NCBI GenBank assembly: GCA_003646935.1
Contig: QMLW01000012.1
Coordinates: 1 to 13,682, forward strand
DNA: 13,682 bases
Direction of reading: 5' to 3'
Origin: Deltaproteobacteria bacterium
GTDB taxonomy: Bacteria > Desulfobacterota > DSM-4660 > Desulfatiglandales > B25-G16
A program made the translations under genes and the position numbers. Shown here in pieces: positions 1-4,116 of the stretch (the stretch's first letter is position 1; every line of letters begins with the position of its first letter). The notes below the pieces were generated by a model that made no database searches, was not told the origin of the DNA, and saw nothing but the letters and a program-made list of their open reading frames with translations.

Positions 1-171
1 GAAGTTATCACAAGCGCTTCCGGGGTAGATTTTAATGAATGTTACTCTAATCGAGAGGTTGTTGAGATTGAAGGGATTCCGATAAATTTTATTTCACTCC
101 AAGACCTCAAAAAGAATAAGCGTGCTGCCGGCAGACACAAAGACCTGGAAGATCTGGAACATCTGCCATAA
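1..171 (+). CDS. C-terminal end of a nucleotidyltransferase-like protein (5' end outside window)
   Basis: The window opens inside a reading frame in frame 1 that runs 56 codons to a TAA at 169-171. The visible tail has a pattern I associate with MNT/DUF6036-type nucleotidyltransferases: a G-V-D-F segment, an 'EIEGIPINFISLQDL' strand-helix stretch, then 'KNKRAAGRHKDLEDLE', which resembles the conserved K-x-A-x-G-R-x-K-D-x-x-D-x-x-x-L ending of those proteins. Such proteins are often toxin or antitoxin partners in type VII-like minimal nucleotidyltransferase systems. The catalytic G-S-x(n)-D-x-D part would lie upstream and cannot be checked, so activity is unknown. A hairpin resembling a recombination site starts a few bases after the stop, which fits a gene-cassette setting. 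The family assignment rests on the tail alone. Confidence 0.6.
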   Translation, partial: EVITSASGVDFNECYSNREVVEIEGIPINFISLQDLKKNKRAAGRHKDLEDLEHLP

Positions 172-175
172 CATG

Positions 176-238
176 CCCTTTAACGCCGACTGGTTTCCGC
201 TGCGCTCCAAAGCCATCGGGTTAAGGGCGGCGTTAGGA
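176..238. other. attC-like imperfect hairpin
   Basis: Bases 176-184 (CCCTTTAAC) pair with 220-227 (GTTAAGGG) apart from one bulged T. Bases 187-196 (CGACTGGTTT) pair with 209-218 (AAAGCCATCG) with one extrahelical base on each arm, leaving a 12-nt loop. A second outer arm, CGGCGTTAGG at 229-237, can pair with TTTAACGCCG at 179-188 instead. The AAC...GTTA core ends and the extrahelical bases resemble an integron attC site, and a Shine-Dalgarno plus ATG follow within 15 nt, as in many cassettes. Against this, the inner spacers are only 1-2 nt and the R boxes miss the RYYYAAC/GTTRRRY consensus at one base. It could be an unrelated hairpin. Confidence 0.35.
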
Positions 239-246
239 GGTTAAAT

Positions 247-471
247 ATGCCAAACAAAGAACGTGCGAAATGGCGCAAAAACCGAATTGCCGAAATGGAC
301 GATGGTAGCGGTGCTGTGACTGACTTGACGTTAAAAAAAGCAGTGGATGTAATAAATAGCGTTATGGAAGACCTTACGGCATCCATTGAAAATAGTTCGA
401 AGTCAAACAAGACATTATCTATCGTCATCGCAGTCGCTACCGTTATTTTGGCCAGCATCGGCATTGCTTAA
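247..471 (+). CDS. Small hypothetical protein with one C-terminal membrane helix
   Basis: This 74-residue protein is preceded by a perfect AGGAGG at 235-240, 6 nt before the ATG. The N-terminal half is charged and probably helical (K/R-rich to about residue 16, then mixed acidic). Residues ~53-73 form a hydrophobic segment beginning 'NKTLSIVIAVATVILASIG', consistent with a single transmembrane helix and a cytoplasmic N-terminus. I recognise no family. It lies directly after an attC-like hairpin, and small membrane proteins of unknown role are common integron-cassette cargo. The stop codon and last bases overlap the broken end of a relE-like remnant on the other strand, so the natural C-terminus may have been trimmed by the rearrangement that broke relE. 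Confidence 0.6.
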   Translation: MPNKERAKWRKNRIAEMDDGSGAVTDLTLKKAVDVINSVMEDLTASIENSSKSNKTLSIVIAVATVILASIGIA

Positions 472-549
472 AATCCTTTCTGCCTGAACTTTGTCTATCT
501 TTTTGAAGTCGCGCGATACTGACTTCTTGAATGCGATCTTATAGCTCAA
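469..549 (-). pseudogene. RelE/ParE-type toxin, N-terminal remnant
   Basis: Reading the minus strand from a TTG at 549 gives 'MSYKIAFKKSVSRDFKKID' followed by about eight more family-like residues, the characteristic first strand and helix of RelE/ParE-superfamily ribonuclease toxins. Family resemblance stops at about codon 27, near position 469, exactly where the plus-strand small membrane gene ends. The normal family length is about 85-95 residues. The TTG start is supported by an AGGAAAG stretch just upstream and by the 11-nt overlap with the stop of the preceding reading frame, a layout typical of antitoxin-toxin pairs. The catalytic C-terminal half is missing, so this is a relic without expected activity. 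Confidence 0.55.
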
Positions 550-697
550 GCTCTTTCCTCATATCAGATGTCGTGACAATAGGATCAGATGCGTTGACTA
601 CCCCCAAACCGTCATCCTGAATCTGGTCCAGGTAGCACTTGATCAGCCGACCGCGCCCTCCTTTGAAGTACCTGAAGAGAAGCTGCCCACACTGGCA
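539..697 (-). pseudogene. Remnant of the gene upstream of relE (antitoxin-like tail, Cys-containing start)
   Basis: An open frame of 52 codons lies immediately upstream of the relE remnant and ends in TAA (539-541), overlapping the toxin's TTG start. Its end, 'TTSDMRKELEL', resembles a short antitoxin C-terminus. Its beginning, 'CQCGQLLFRYFKGGRGRLIK' then C-Y-L-D, resembles a small zinc-ribbon-like protein. An in-frame TAA at 698-700 sits directly before the first Cys and there is no usable start codon, so the gene is broken. It may be a fusion of two decayed genes or one antitoxin with an unusual N-terminus; I cannot decide from the sequence. Confidence 0.35.
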
Positions 698-796
698 TTA
701 GGCTTTGATAAGCCGGTCTTTGGACATGTCCGTTACACTTTTCCGCCAATCCGGTGCAAGGCATGGTTATGATAAAACGGTAATGATGAAGTCGCC

Positions 797-828
797 TGCC
801 GATGTGAAGCGCAGCGAAACACCGGTCA
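797..828. repeat. Imperfect hairpin downstream of mazF, possibly a degenerate attC
   Basis: On the minus strand, CTG-A-CCG-GTG pairs with CAC-AT-CGG-CAG, with an extrahelical A on one arm and AT on the other, and an inner CGC-T-GCG tip. A GCCTAAT at 842-848 on the minus strand, directly after the mazF stop, resembles an R'' box. The expected matching R' (ATTAGGC) is only ATTACCG. This is a weak resemblance to a decayed integron recombination site. Confidence 0.25.
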
Positions 829-852
829 GATGGATTGAGAAATTAGGCAGCA

Positions 853-1176
853 TCAAAATGCAAAGAGCCTTTGCAAGACTGAGATAACGTCTAATTGGGC
901 TCTTGAATCTATCGTGCCAAGCTTCTTAATAAGTCTTGCTTTATCTATTGTTCGCAACTGATCTAATACAATCTGTCCCTGTTTGTTGTGAAAAGTGCAG
1001 GAAACTCGGGTGGGATATTCCTTTTGTGTTGAGGTCATGGGGGCTATAATCACTGTCCGTATATTTCGATTCATTTCATCCGGAGAGATAATCAAACAAG
1101 GCCTGGTCTTTTGAATTTCTGCCCCGATCGTAGGATCAAGATTGACCAAATAAACATCAAAACGTTTTGCTACCAT
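853..1176 (-). CDS. mazF: MazF/PemK-family endoribonuclease toxin
   Basis: This 107-residue protein belongs to the type II toxin family that cleaves mRNA in a sequence-specific way and is held inactive by MazE. The strongest evidence is the N-terminal block 'RFDVYLVNLDPTIGAEIQKT' followed by R-P-C-L-I-I-S-P-D, the family's first strand, the loop carrying the catalytic Arg, and the following strand. The block 'QIVLDQLRTIDKARL' is the later conserved strand with its Asp and Arg. The length is normal for the family. I chose the ATG at 1176, which gives the usual spacing to R-F-D-V. A GTG at 1182 in the same frame would add two residues. The start overlaps the end of mazE by 7 nt, so the toxin is probably made by translational coupling to its antitoxin. 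Confidence 0.9.
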   Translation of the reverse strand: MVAKRFDVYLVNLDPTIGAEIQKTRPCLIISPDEMNRNIRTVIIAPMTSTQKEYPTRVSCTFHNKQGQIVLDQLRTIDKARLIKKLGTIDSRAQLDVISVLQRLFAF

Positions 1177-1421
1177 TGCCACTCTTCTTCATCCCATGGA
1201 TGTGAAATAAGCTCATCAATGATCAGTTCGTCATCGTCTTTTTCACTCATGATTTTAAAAGCGGCCTCCCAACCCTCACGAACATTTTTAACAGGTCGAA
1301 TGATAATCTGATTATGCTCAACCTCAATTTCAACTTCATTCATGATTCCAGTCTGATCAAGGATTGGCTTTGGGATACGTAACCCTTGGGAATTCCCAAT
1401 TTTTATTACCCGTGCTCTCAT
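1170..1421 (-). CDS. mazE: MazE-type AbrB-fold antitoxin
   Basis: This 83-residue antitoxin binds and neutralises the MazF encoded directly downstream, and binds DNA at its own promoter. The N-terminus 'RARVIKIGNSQGLRIPKPIL' is a classic AbrB/MazE swapped-hairpin DNA-binding domain, completed by 'VEIEVEHNQIIIRPV'. The C-terminal ~35 residues are acidic and aromatic, ending 'HPWDEEEWQW', the kind of flexible tail that inserts into the toxin. The start at 1421 is supported by AAGGAG (minus-strand, positions 1434-1429), 7 nt upstream; the longer frame starting at 1439 would place the Shine-Dalgarno inside the gene. A strong promoter with an overlapping palindrome lies just upstream. The pair appears intact. 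Confidence 0.9.
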   Translation of the reverse strand: MRARVIKIGNSQGLRIPKPILDQTGIMNEVEIEVEHNQIIIRPVKNVREGWEAAFKIMSEKDDDELIIDELISHPWDEEEWQW

Positions 1422-1453
1422 TGGATTTCTCCTTTTCATTGAATTGTAGGCAC

Positions 1454-1482
1454 ATTGTAATTACATTTGGGCTGAAAGTCAA
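1454..1482 (-). promoter_or_regulatory. mazEF promoter with overlapping palindromic operator
   Basis: On the minus strand the -35 hexamer TTGACT (1482-1477) and the -10 hexamer TACAAT (1459-1454) are separated by exactly 17 nt, close to the sigma-70 consensus. A perfect 10-bp palindrome, TGTAATTACA (1456-1465), overlaps the -10. This is a likely site where MazE or the MazEF complex represses the operon. The start codon is about 33 nt downstream of the -10. Confidence 0.7.
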
Positions 1483-1568
1483 GTATTAGAAATCTAACGA
1501 AGATTCGCCTCAAACCGACGAGATGTTAATTCCGTGAATTACGCAAAGCTTCGAATTGCAAAATAAAA

Positions 1569-1660
1569 AATGCAAAATGCAAAATTACTTCACATGGTTA
1601 TGAAGGCGATATCCTGCCTTTCATGTTGCATTTTTCAATTTTCACTCTGCATTTTGCATT
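1569..1660. repeat. Inverted repeat, 13 bp arms
   Basis: AATGCAAAATGCA (1569-1581) is repeated exactly in inverse orientation at 1648-1660. Between them lies a smaller imperfect hairpin (1600-1625: ATGAAGGC...GCCTTTCAT). The right arm forms the left end of the 152-bp dispersed repeat. The function is unknown; it could be part of a small non-autonomous element or an intergenic fold-back. Confidence 0.55.
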
Positions 1661-1795
1661 GGACGTCTTCAAAAACCCTGGCCCAGACCTGGCTTTGAAA
1701 AAGTGGGCTTATTTCTATTAATACCGTAATCCTCAAAAACATGATAATGTTCCTGTTTCGTCGCGCCAGGGCAGGCTTGACATTAATCCGCCGTA
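1644..1795. repeat. Dispersed ~151-bp repeat, copy A
   Basis: These 152 bases match 5292-5442 in the same orientation, with about four substitutions and one 1-nt indel (about 97% identity by eye). Internal features include AACAT-GATA-ATGTT and a TTCAAA...TTTGAA inverted repeat. In this copy the right side continues as ATCCGCC...GGCGGAT (an inverted repeat at about 1786-1807), and GACGTCTTCA at 1662-1671 is mirrored by TGAAGACGTC at 1829-1838. An 81-codon minus-strand frame spans this copy, but the corresponding frame is destroyed in the other copy by a 1-nt deletion creating a TGA. The repeat is therefore probably not protein-coding. Confidence 0.85.
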
Positions 1796-1843
1796 AGTCT
1801 GGCGGATAAATGTTAAGATCTTGAGCTATGAAGACGTCTAGAG

Positions 1844-1914
1844 GCCCAACGCAGAGTTCAACTGCCTGGAGGGGGCGCAACCCTTGACAGGTCAGGTGGA
1901 GTGACGGGTTGTGT
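1844..1914 (-). other. Candidate integron attC recombination site after hicB
   Basis: Read on the minus strand, this 71-nt stretch has the full attC layout. R'' is ACACAAC (1914-1908), followed by a 9-nt unpaired spacer. L'' is CACCTGACCTG (1898-1888), then an 18-nt loop. L' is CCAGGCAGTTG (1869-1859), then an 8-nt spacer. R' is GTTGGGC (1850-1844), a perfect fit to GTTRRRY. L'' and L' pair with one extrahelical base and one mismatch, the asymmetry that directs integrase to the bottom strand. R'' matches the inverse of R' at 5 of 7 bases. It sits just after the hicB stop, where a cassette's attC belongs. Confidence 0.55.
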
Positions 1915-1926
1915 GGAATTTCTGAT

Positions 1927-2256
1927 TTATTGGCTTAATTTGGAACTGGCAATCCGATTGAGGCTTACACCAGTTTCTGCGGCTTGAACAGCAAGTTTTC
2001 GATGAATATCCGGCGGTACGCGGACCATAAATTTGCCACTATAAGACCTACAAGCAATAGGCTCAGGGAGTGTCTCCCCAGCTGCATCCATGTCCTTCAC
2101 TACGTCAGCAACCAGTTTTCGGATACCTTTCAGAGCAGCTTCGGGGGTAAGAGCCAGCCAACTTAAGCTCGGAAACTCCGCACACAAACCTACATATTCA
2201 TTATCATCTTCAGACCAAGTTACACGGTATGTATATCGATCATTTTTTAATGCCAC
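1927..2256 (-). CDS. hicB: HicB-family antitoxin with C-terminal ribbon-helix-helix-type domain
   Basis: This 109-residue antitoxin neutralises the HicA toxin encoded just upstream. The N-terminal half has the HicB RNase H-like fold signature ('YRVTWSEDDNEYVGLCAEFP', then S-L-S-W-L and 'TPEAALKGI'). The C-terminal half, 'GKFMVRVPPDIHRKLAVQAA' followed by E-T-G-V-S-L-N, is an Arc/MetJ-type DNA-binding module typical of long HicB proteins. I chose a GTG start at 2256: GGAGG lies at 2267-2263 with 6-nt spacing, and the resulting 'ALKNDRYTY' beginning matches what I know of relatives. The longer ATG frame from 2277 lacks such a site. It overlaps the hicA end by 17 nt, so translation is probably coupled. 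It looks intact. Confidence 0.88.
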   Translation of the reverse strand: MALKNDRYTYRVTWSEDDNEYVGLCAEFPSLSWLALTPEAALKGIRKLVADVVKDMDAAGETLPEPIACRSYSGKFMVRVPPDIHRKLAVQAAETGVSLNRIASSKLSQ

Positions 2257-2500
2257 GATCGACCTCCAATTTTTCAAGGGCCAAAAGCACTTGTTTTACT
2301 TGGTATGCCTTGGTCTTTCCTTTATAATTCTGGGTATCTATTCTTGGGTCGCCCTGCCAGGAAGTTTTATAAATTCTATGGCTGCTTGCACTTTGACGAG
2401 GTTGCCCAAAAAAATTATCACAAGCCTTGCATAAATCGGTAAATATGACATCTTTAGGATTCCGTTTCATTTGTGACAAGATGTCATCGATTTTTGTCAT
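2240..2500 (-). CDS. hicA: HicA-family mRNA interferase toxin
   Basis: This 86-residue toxin of the HicAB family cleaves mRNA or tmRNA and is controlled by the downstream HicB. The visible family features are an N-terminal helix ('MTKIDDILSQMKRNP'), the segment D-L-C-K-A-C-D, and the block 'GQPRQSASSHRIYKT' carrying the catalytic His at residue 41. A C-terminal helix follows ('AYQVKQVLLALEKLE'). The toxin-first, antitoxin-second order is usual for hicAB and differs from the mazEF pair nearby. The promoter's -10 lies only 7 nt before the ATG, so the message may begin at or almost at the start codon. No Shine-Dalgarno is visible before the ATG, in line with leaderless or near-leaderless translation. 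Confidence 0.88.
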   Translation of the reverse strand: MTKIDDILSQMKRNPKDVIFTDLCKACDNFFGQPRQSASSHRIYKTSWQGDPRIDTQNYKGKTKAYQVKQVLLALEKLEVDRGIKK

Positions 2501-2506
2501 GGTTAT

Positions 2507-2534
2507 ATAGTATCAATATTGATATCATTGTCAA
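2507..2534 (-). promoter_or_regulatory. hicAB promoter with a 14-bp palindrome in the spacer
   Basis: On the minus strand TTGACA (2534-2529), a perfect -35, is followed after 16 nt by TACTAT (2512-2507) as -10. The perfect palindrome TATCAATATTGATA (2511-2524) fills most of the spacer and touches the -10. This is a convincing operator position for the HicB DNA-binding domain, giving autorepression. A start site 6-7 nt past the -10 would fall at about 2500, the A of the hicA ATG. Confidence 0.7.
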
Positions 2535-2691
2535 GTGGAAATCACATAATTTTAACTTGCTGTATCAATTATTTTTTACACACAGCTAGGCGATGAGGTG
2601 CAGGTTCGCCGTCTAATCCCGTATGGTTCCATAAATCTGTCAAGAATGAAGATCCTCTGTTTTTTTCTCACCATTCCGATACGATTTTACT

Positions 2692-3063
2692 TTATCGAAT
2701 AATGTGTATCGTGCCTTCTTTACGAACAGGCGCGGTCGATTCCTTACCTATAAAACCGATAGCCGCGGAAGAGCAGATCGTATGCTCCTTTGGGATGCCC
2801 AATTCAAGCAGATACGCGCGGACGCTCGGATCATCCCGAAGCCAATGAAGTTGGTTGATATAACAACTTCCCAACCCCAGAGACTGAGCCGCAAGGAAAA
2901 TATTCTGGAGCGCCAGGGCACAATCTGCCATTGCATTTTCGTAATTCGGTCTATTGGAGGCAATAATGAGCCTTGGTGCTTTGTGATAGAAGTTATAGCC
3001 TTCCTTTTGTGAACGCTTCTTTATGCTTAGTTTTCTGGGGTAATCGTCATCAGGAATAAACTT
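2692..3063 (-). pseudogene. Nitroreductase-family protein, N-terminally truncated
   Basis: The minus-strand frame is open from just after a TAA at 3066-3064 to the stop at 2692, about 123 codons, with no start codon near its beginning. It encodes the C-terminal two-thirds of a nitroreductase-like flavoprotein: 'YNFYHKAPRLIIASN', N-A-M-A-D-C-A-L-A-L-Q-N, then 'AAQSLGLGSCYINQL', the conserved core helix and G-L-G-S-C-W/Y loop. The C-terminal '(A)AIGFIGKE' strand follows. Family members usually have 170-200 residues, and the missing N-terminal helix normally carries FMN-phosphate contacts (R-x-S-x-R). An internal ATG at 2931 would give only 79 residues and is unlikely to be functional. The broken end abuts the start of the recombinase remnant. 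Confidence 0.75.
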
Positions 3064-3091
3064 TTAAAACAAGATCATTGATAGTGCTGCC

Positions 3092-3385
3092 ATGCCAAAG
3101 AAATTACTCGATCAGGTAAAAGATAAACTTCGCCTCAAGCACTATTCCATAAGGACAGAACATTCCTATAGTTCATGGATAAAGCGATATACCCTCTTCC
3201 ATCACAAGCGGCATCCAAACGAGATGGGGGTTCGCGAGATCGAGGAGTTTCTCACCCAGCTCGCCGTGAATATGAACGCGGCCTCGTCTACGCAGAATCA
3301 GGCCTTTAACGCCTTGCTGTTTCTCTACCGCGAAGTCCTTGGCATCGATATAGGTGAGGAGATCAACGCGGTTCGGGCCAAGAGG
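3092..3385 (+). pseudogene. Integron-integrase-type tyrosine recombinase, N-terminal remnant
   Basis: Residues 1-98 match the N-terminal SAM-like core-binding domain of integron integrases (TIGR02249-type). The visible blocks are 'LLDQVKDKLRLKHYSIRTEH', 'YTLFHHKRHPNEMG', 'ASSTQNQAFNALLFLYREVL' and 'INAVRAKR'. After R98 the resemblance stops and the frame runs through the hsp20 terminator to a stop at 3502. The C-terminal catalytic domain (R...H-x-x-R...Y) and the integron-specific insert are therefore absent, and it cannot catalyse recombination. No Shine-Dalgarno is visible before the ATG. It points away from the minus-strand toxin-antitoxin genes, the usual divergent arrangement of an integrase and its cassette array. 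A non-integron relative of the same recombinase branch is possible. Confidence 0.75.
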
Positions 3386-3418
3386 CACGATTGGATTTCT
3401 CATCTGAAGATGGGCATA

Positions 3419-3470
3419 GAAAAAGGGCACTGCCTTCGGCTTGGAGCCTCCGGCAGTGCCCTGTGGTTTT
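3419..3470 (-). terminator. Intrinsic terminator of hsp20 (probably bidirectional)
   Basis: A perfect 11-bp stem (AGGGCACTGCC at 3424-3434 with GGCAGTGCCCT at 3452-3462) contains a nested GGCT/AGCC hairpin. Read from hsp20 on the minus strand it is followed directly by TTTTTC. On the plus strand GTGGTTTTT follows, so it could also stop transcription from the left. Confidence 0.85.
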
Positions 3471-3482
3471 TAGGTTATTGGG

Positions 3483-3968
3483 TTACGCCTTTTTGGCCTT
3501 GATCTTTTTTCTTGCCTTCTTCTCTTTGACCTCTATCTTCTTGACCTTGCTCTCCTCTGACTTTGGGAGGGTGAGCTTCAAGATACCGTCTTTGTAGGTG
3601 GCATCCAGATCGTCCCTTTTGATATTCTCAGGGAGTCTGAAGCTTCGCTGGAATGAGCCGTAGTGTCTCTCAACACGATGGTAGTTCTCTTCTTCCTCTT
3701 CGCTCTCTTGTTTCTTTTCACCCTTTACGGTCAGAATCCCATCGTTTAGTGTTACCTCGAGATCCTTGGGCTCAATACCCGGAATCTCGCCGCTGATCAC
3801 GTACTCCTTCTCAGTTTCAGAGATATCAAAGGCGGGTACCACAACACTCTCTTCACTCCAGAGGCTTGGGACGTTCCAATTATCGAACATCCGGTCAAAG
3901 AGATCGATGTCAGGCATCAGAGATAGCCAATTGCTTGTCCTCGGTACTAACTGTAACATCCTCGTCAT
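3483..3968 (-). CDS. Hsp20-family small heat-shock chaperone
   Basis: This 161-residue ATP-independent holdase binds unfolding proteins in the cytoplasm and keeps them refoldable. The alpha-crystallin domain spans about residues 43-140, starting 'VPAFDISETEKEYVISGEIP' and containing 'VTLNDGILTVKGEK' and 'ATYKDGILKLTLPK' (the conserved A-x-x-x-x-G-I/V-L signature). The short C-terminal K-I-E-V is an I-x-I/V motif used in oligomer assembly, and it is followed by an unusually lysine-rich tail. I chose the ATG at 3968 because GGAGG lies at 3981-3977 with 8-nt spacing; the longer frame begins with a GTG inside that spacing. The gene is monocistronic, with its own terminator and a plausible upstream promoter. 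Confidence 0.93.
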   Translation of the reverse strand: MTRMLQLVPRTSNWLSLMPDIDLFDRMFDNWNVPSLWSEESVVVPAFDISETEKEYVISGEIPGIEPKDLEVTLNDGILTVKGEKKQESEEEEENYHRVERHYGSFQRSFRLPENIKRDDLDATYKDGILKLTLPKSEESKVKKIEVKEKKARKKIKAKKA

Positions 3969-4009
3969 ATCTAACACCTCCTTTCAACCTCATTCTGAAT
4001 TTTAGTTAA

Positions 4010-4037
4010 ACGATAATCATTCCTGATAAAAATTCAA
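4010..4037 (-). promoter_or_regulatory. Possible hsp20 promoter
   Basis: On the minus strand CTTGAAT (hexamer TTGAAT at 4037-4032) and TATCGT (4015-4010) are 16 nt apart, about 40 nt before the start codon. The C-T-T-G-A-A would also fit a heat-shock sigma -35, but I do not see the matching CCCCAT-type -10. Assignment to sigma-70 or sigma-32 is open. Confidence 0.35.
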
Positions 4038-4116
4038 GGGGATAGAGGAAATTTTTTGCTACAGACGGCTCTGATTTTTTCCAGGCAGGACAGATGAGGA
4101 GAAGTCTGGTTTTGAT

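Noticed and set aside
505..526. GAAGTC-N10-GACTTC inverted repeat as a terminator
   Set aside because: The stem is six base pairs without a following T-tract, and it lies in the relE remnant's coding sequence.
608..632. Resemblance of CGTCATCCTGAATCTGGTCCAGG to widespread intergenic repeats in bacterial genomes
   Set aside because: The stretch lies inside the 52-codon minus-strand remnant frame and only one copy exists in the window, so the resemblance is probably chance.
705..887. 60-codon plus-strand frame with a start at 705
   Set aside because: It overlaps the mazF end and a hairpin, has no ribosome binding site and no recognisable family features.
1635..1880. 81-codon minus-strand frame across repeat copy A
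   Set aside because: The same frame in copy B is interrupted by a 1-nt deletion that makes a TGA, there is no ribosome binding site, and it spans repeat and attC-like DNA, so it is probably not a gene.
2589..2610. GGCGA...TCGCC hairpin between hicA and the nitroreductase remnant as an attC site
   Set aside because: It is where a cassette boundary would be expected, but the stem is only 5 bp and no matching R boxes in the right order are visible.
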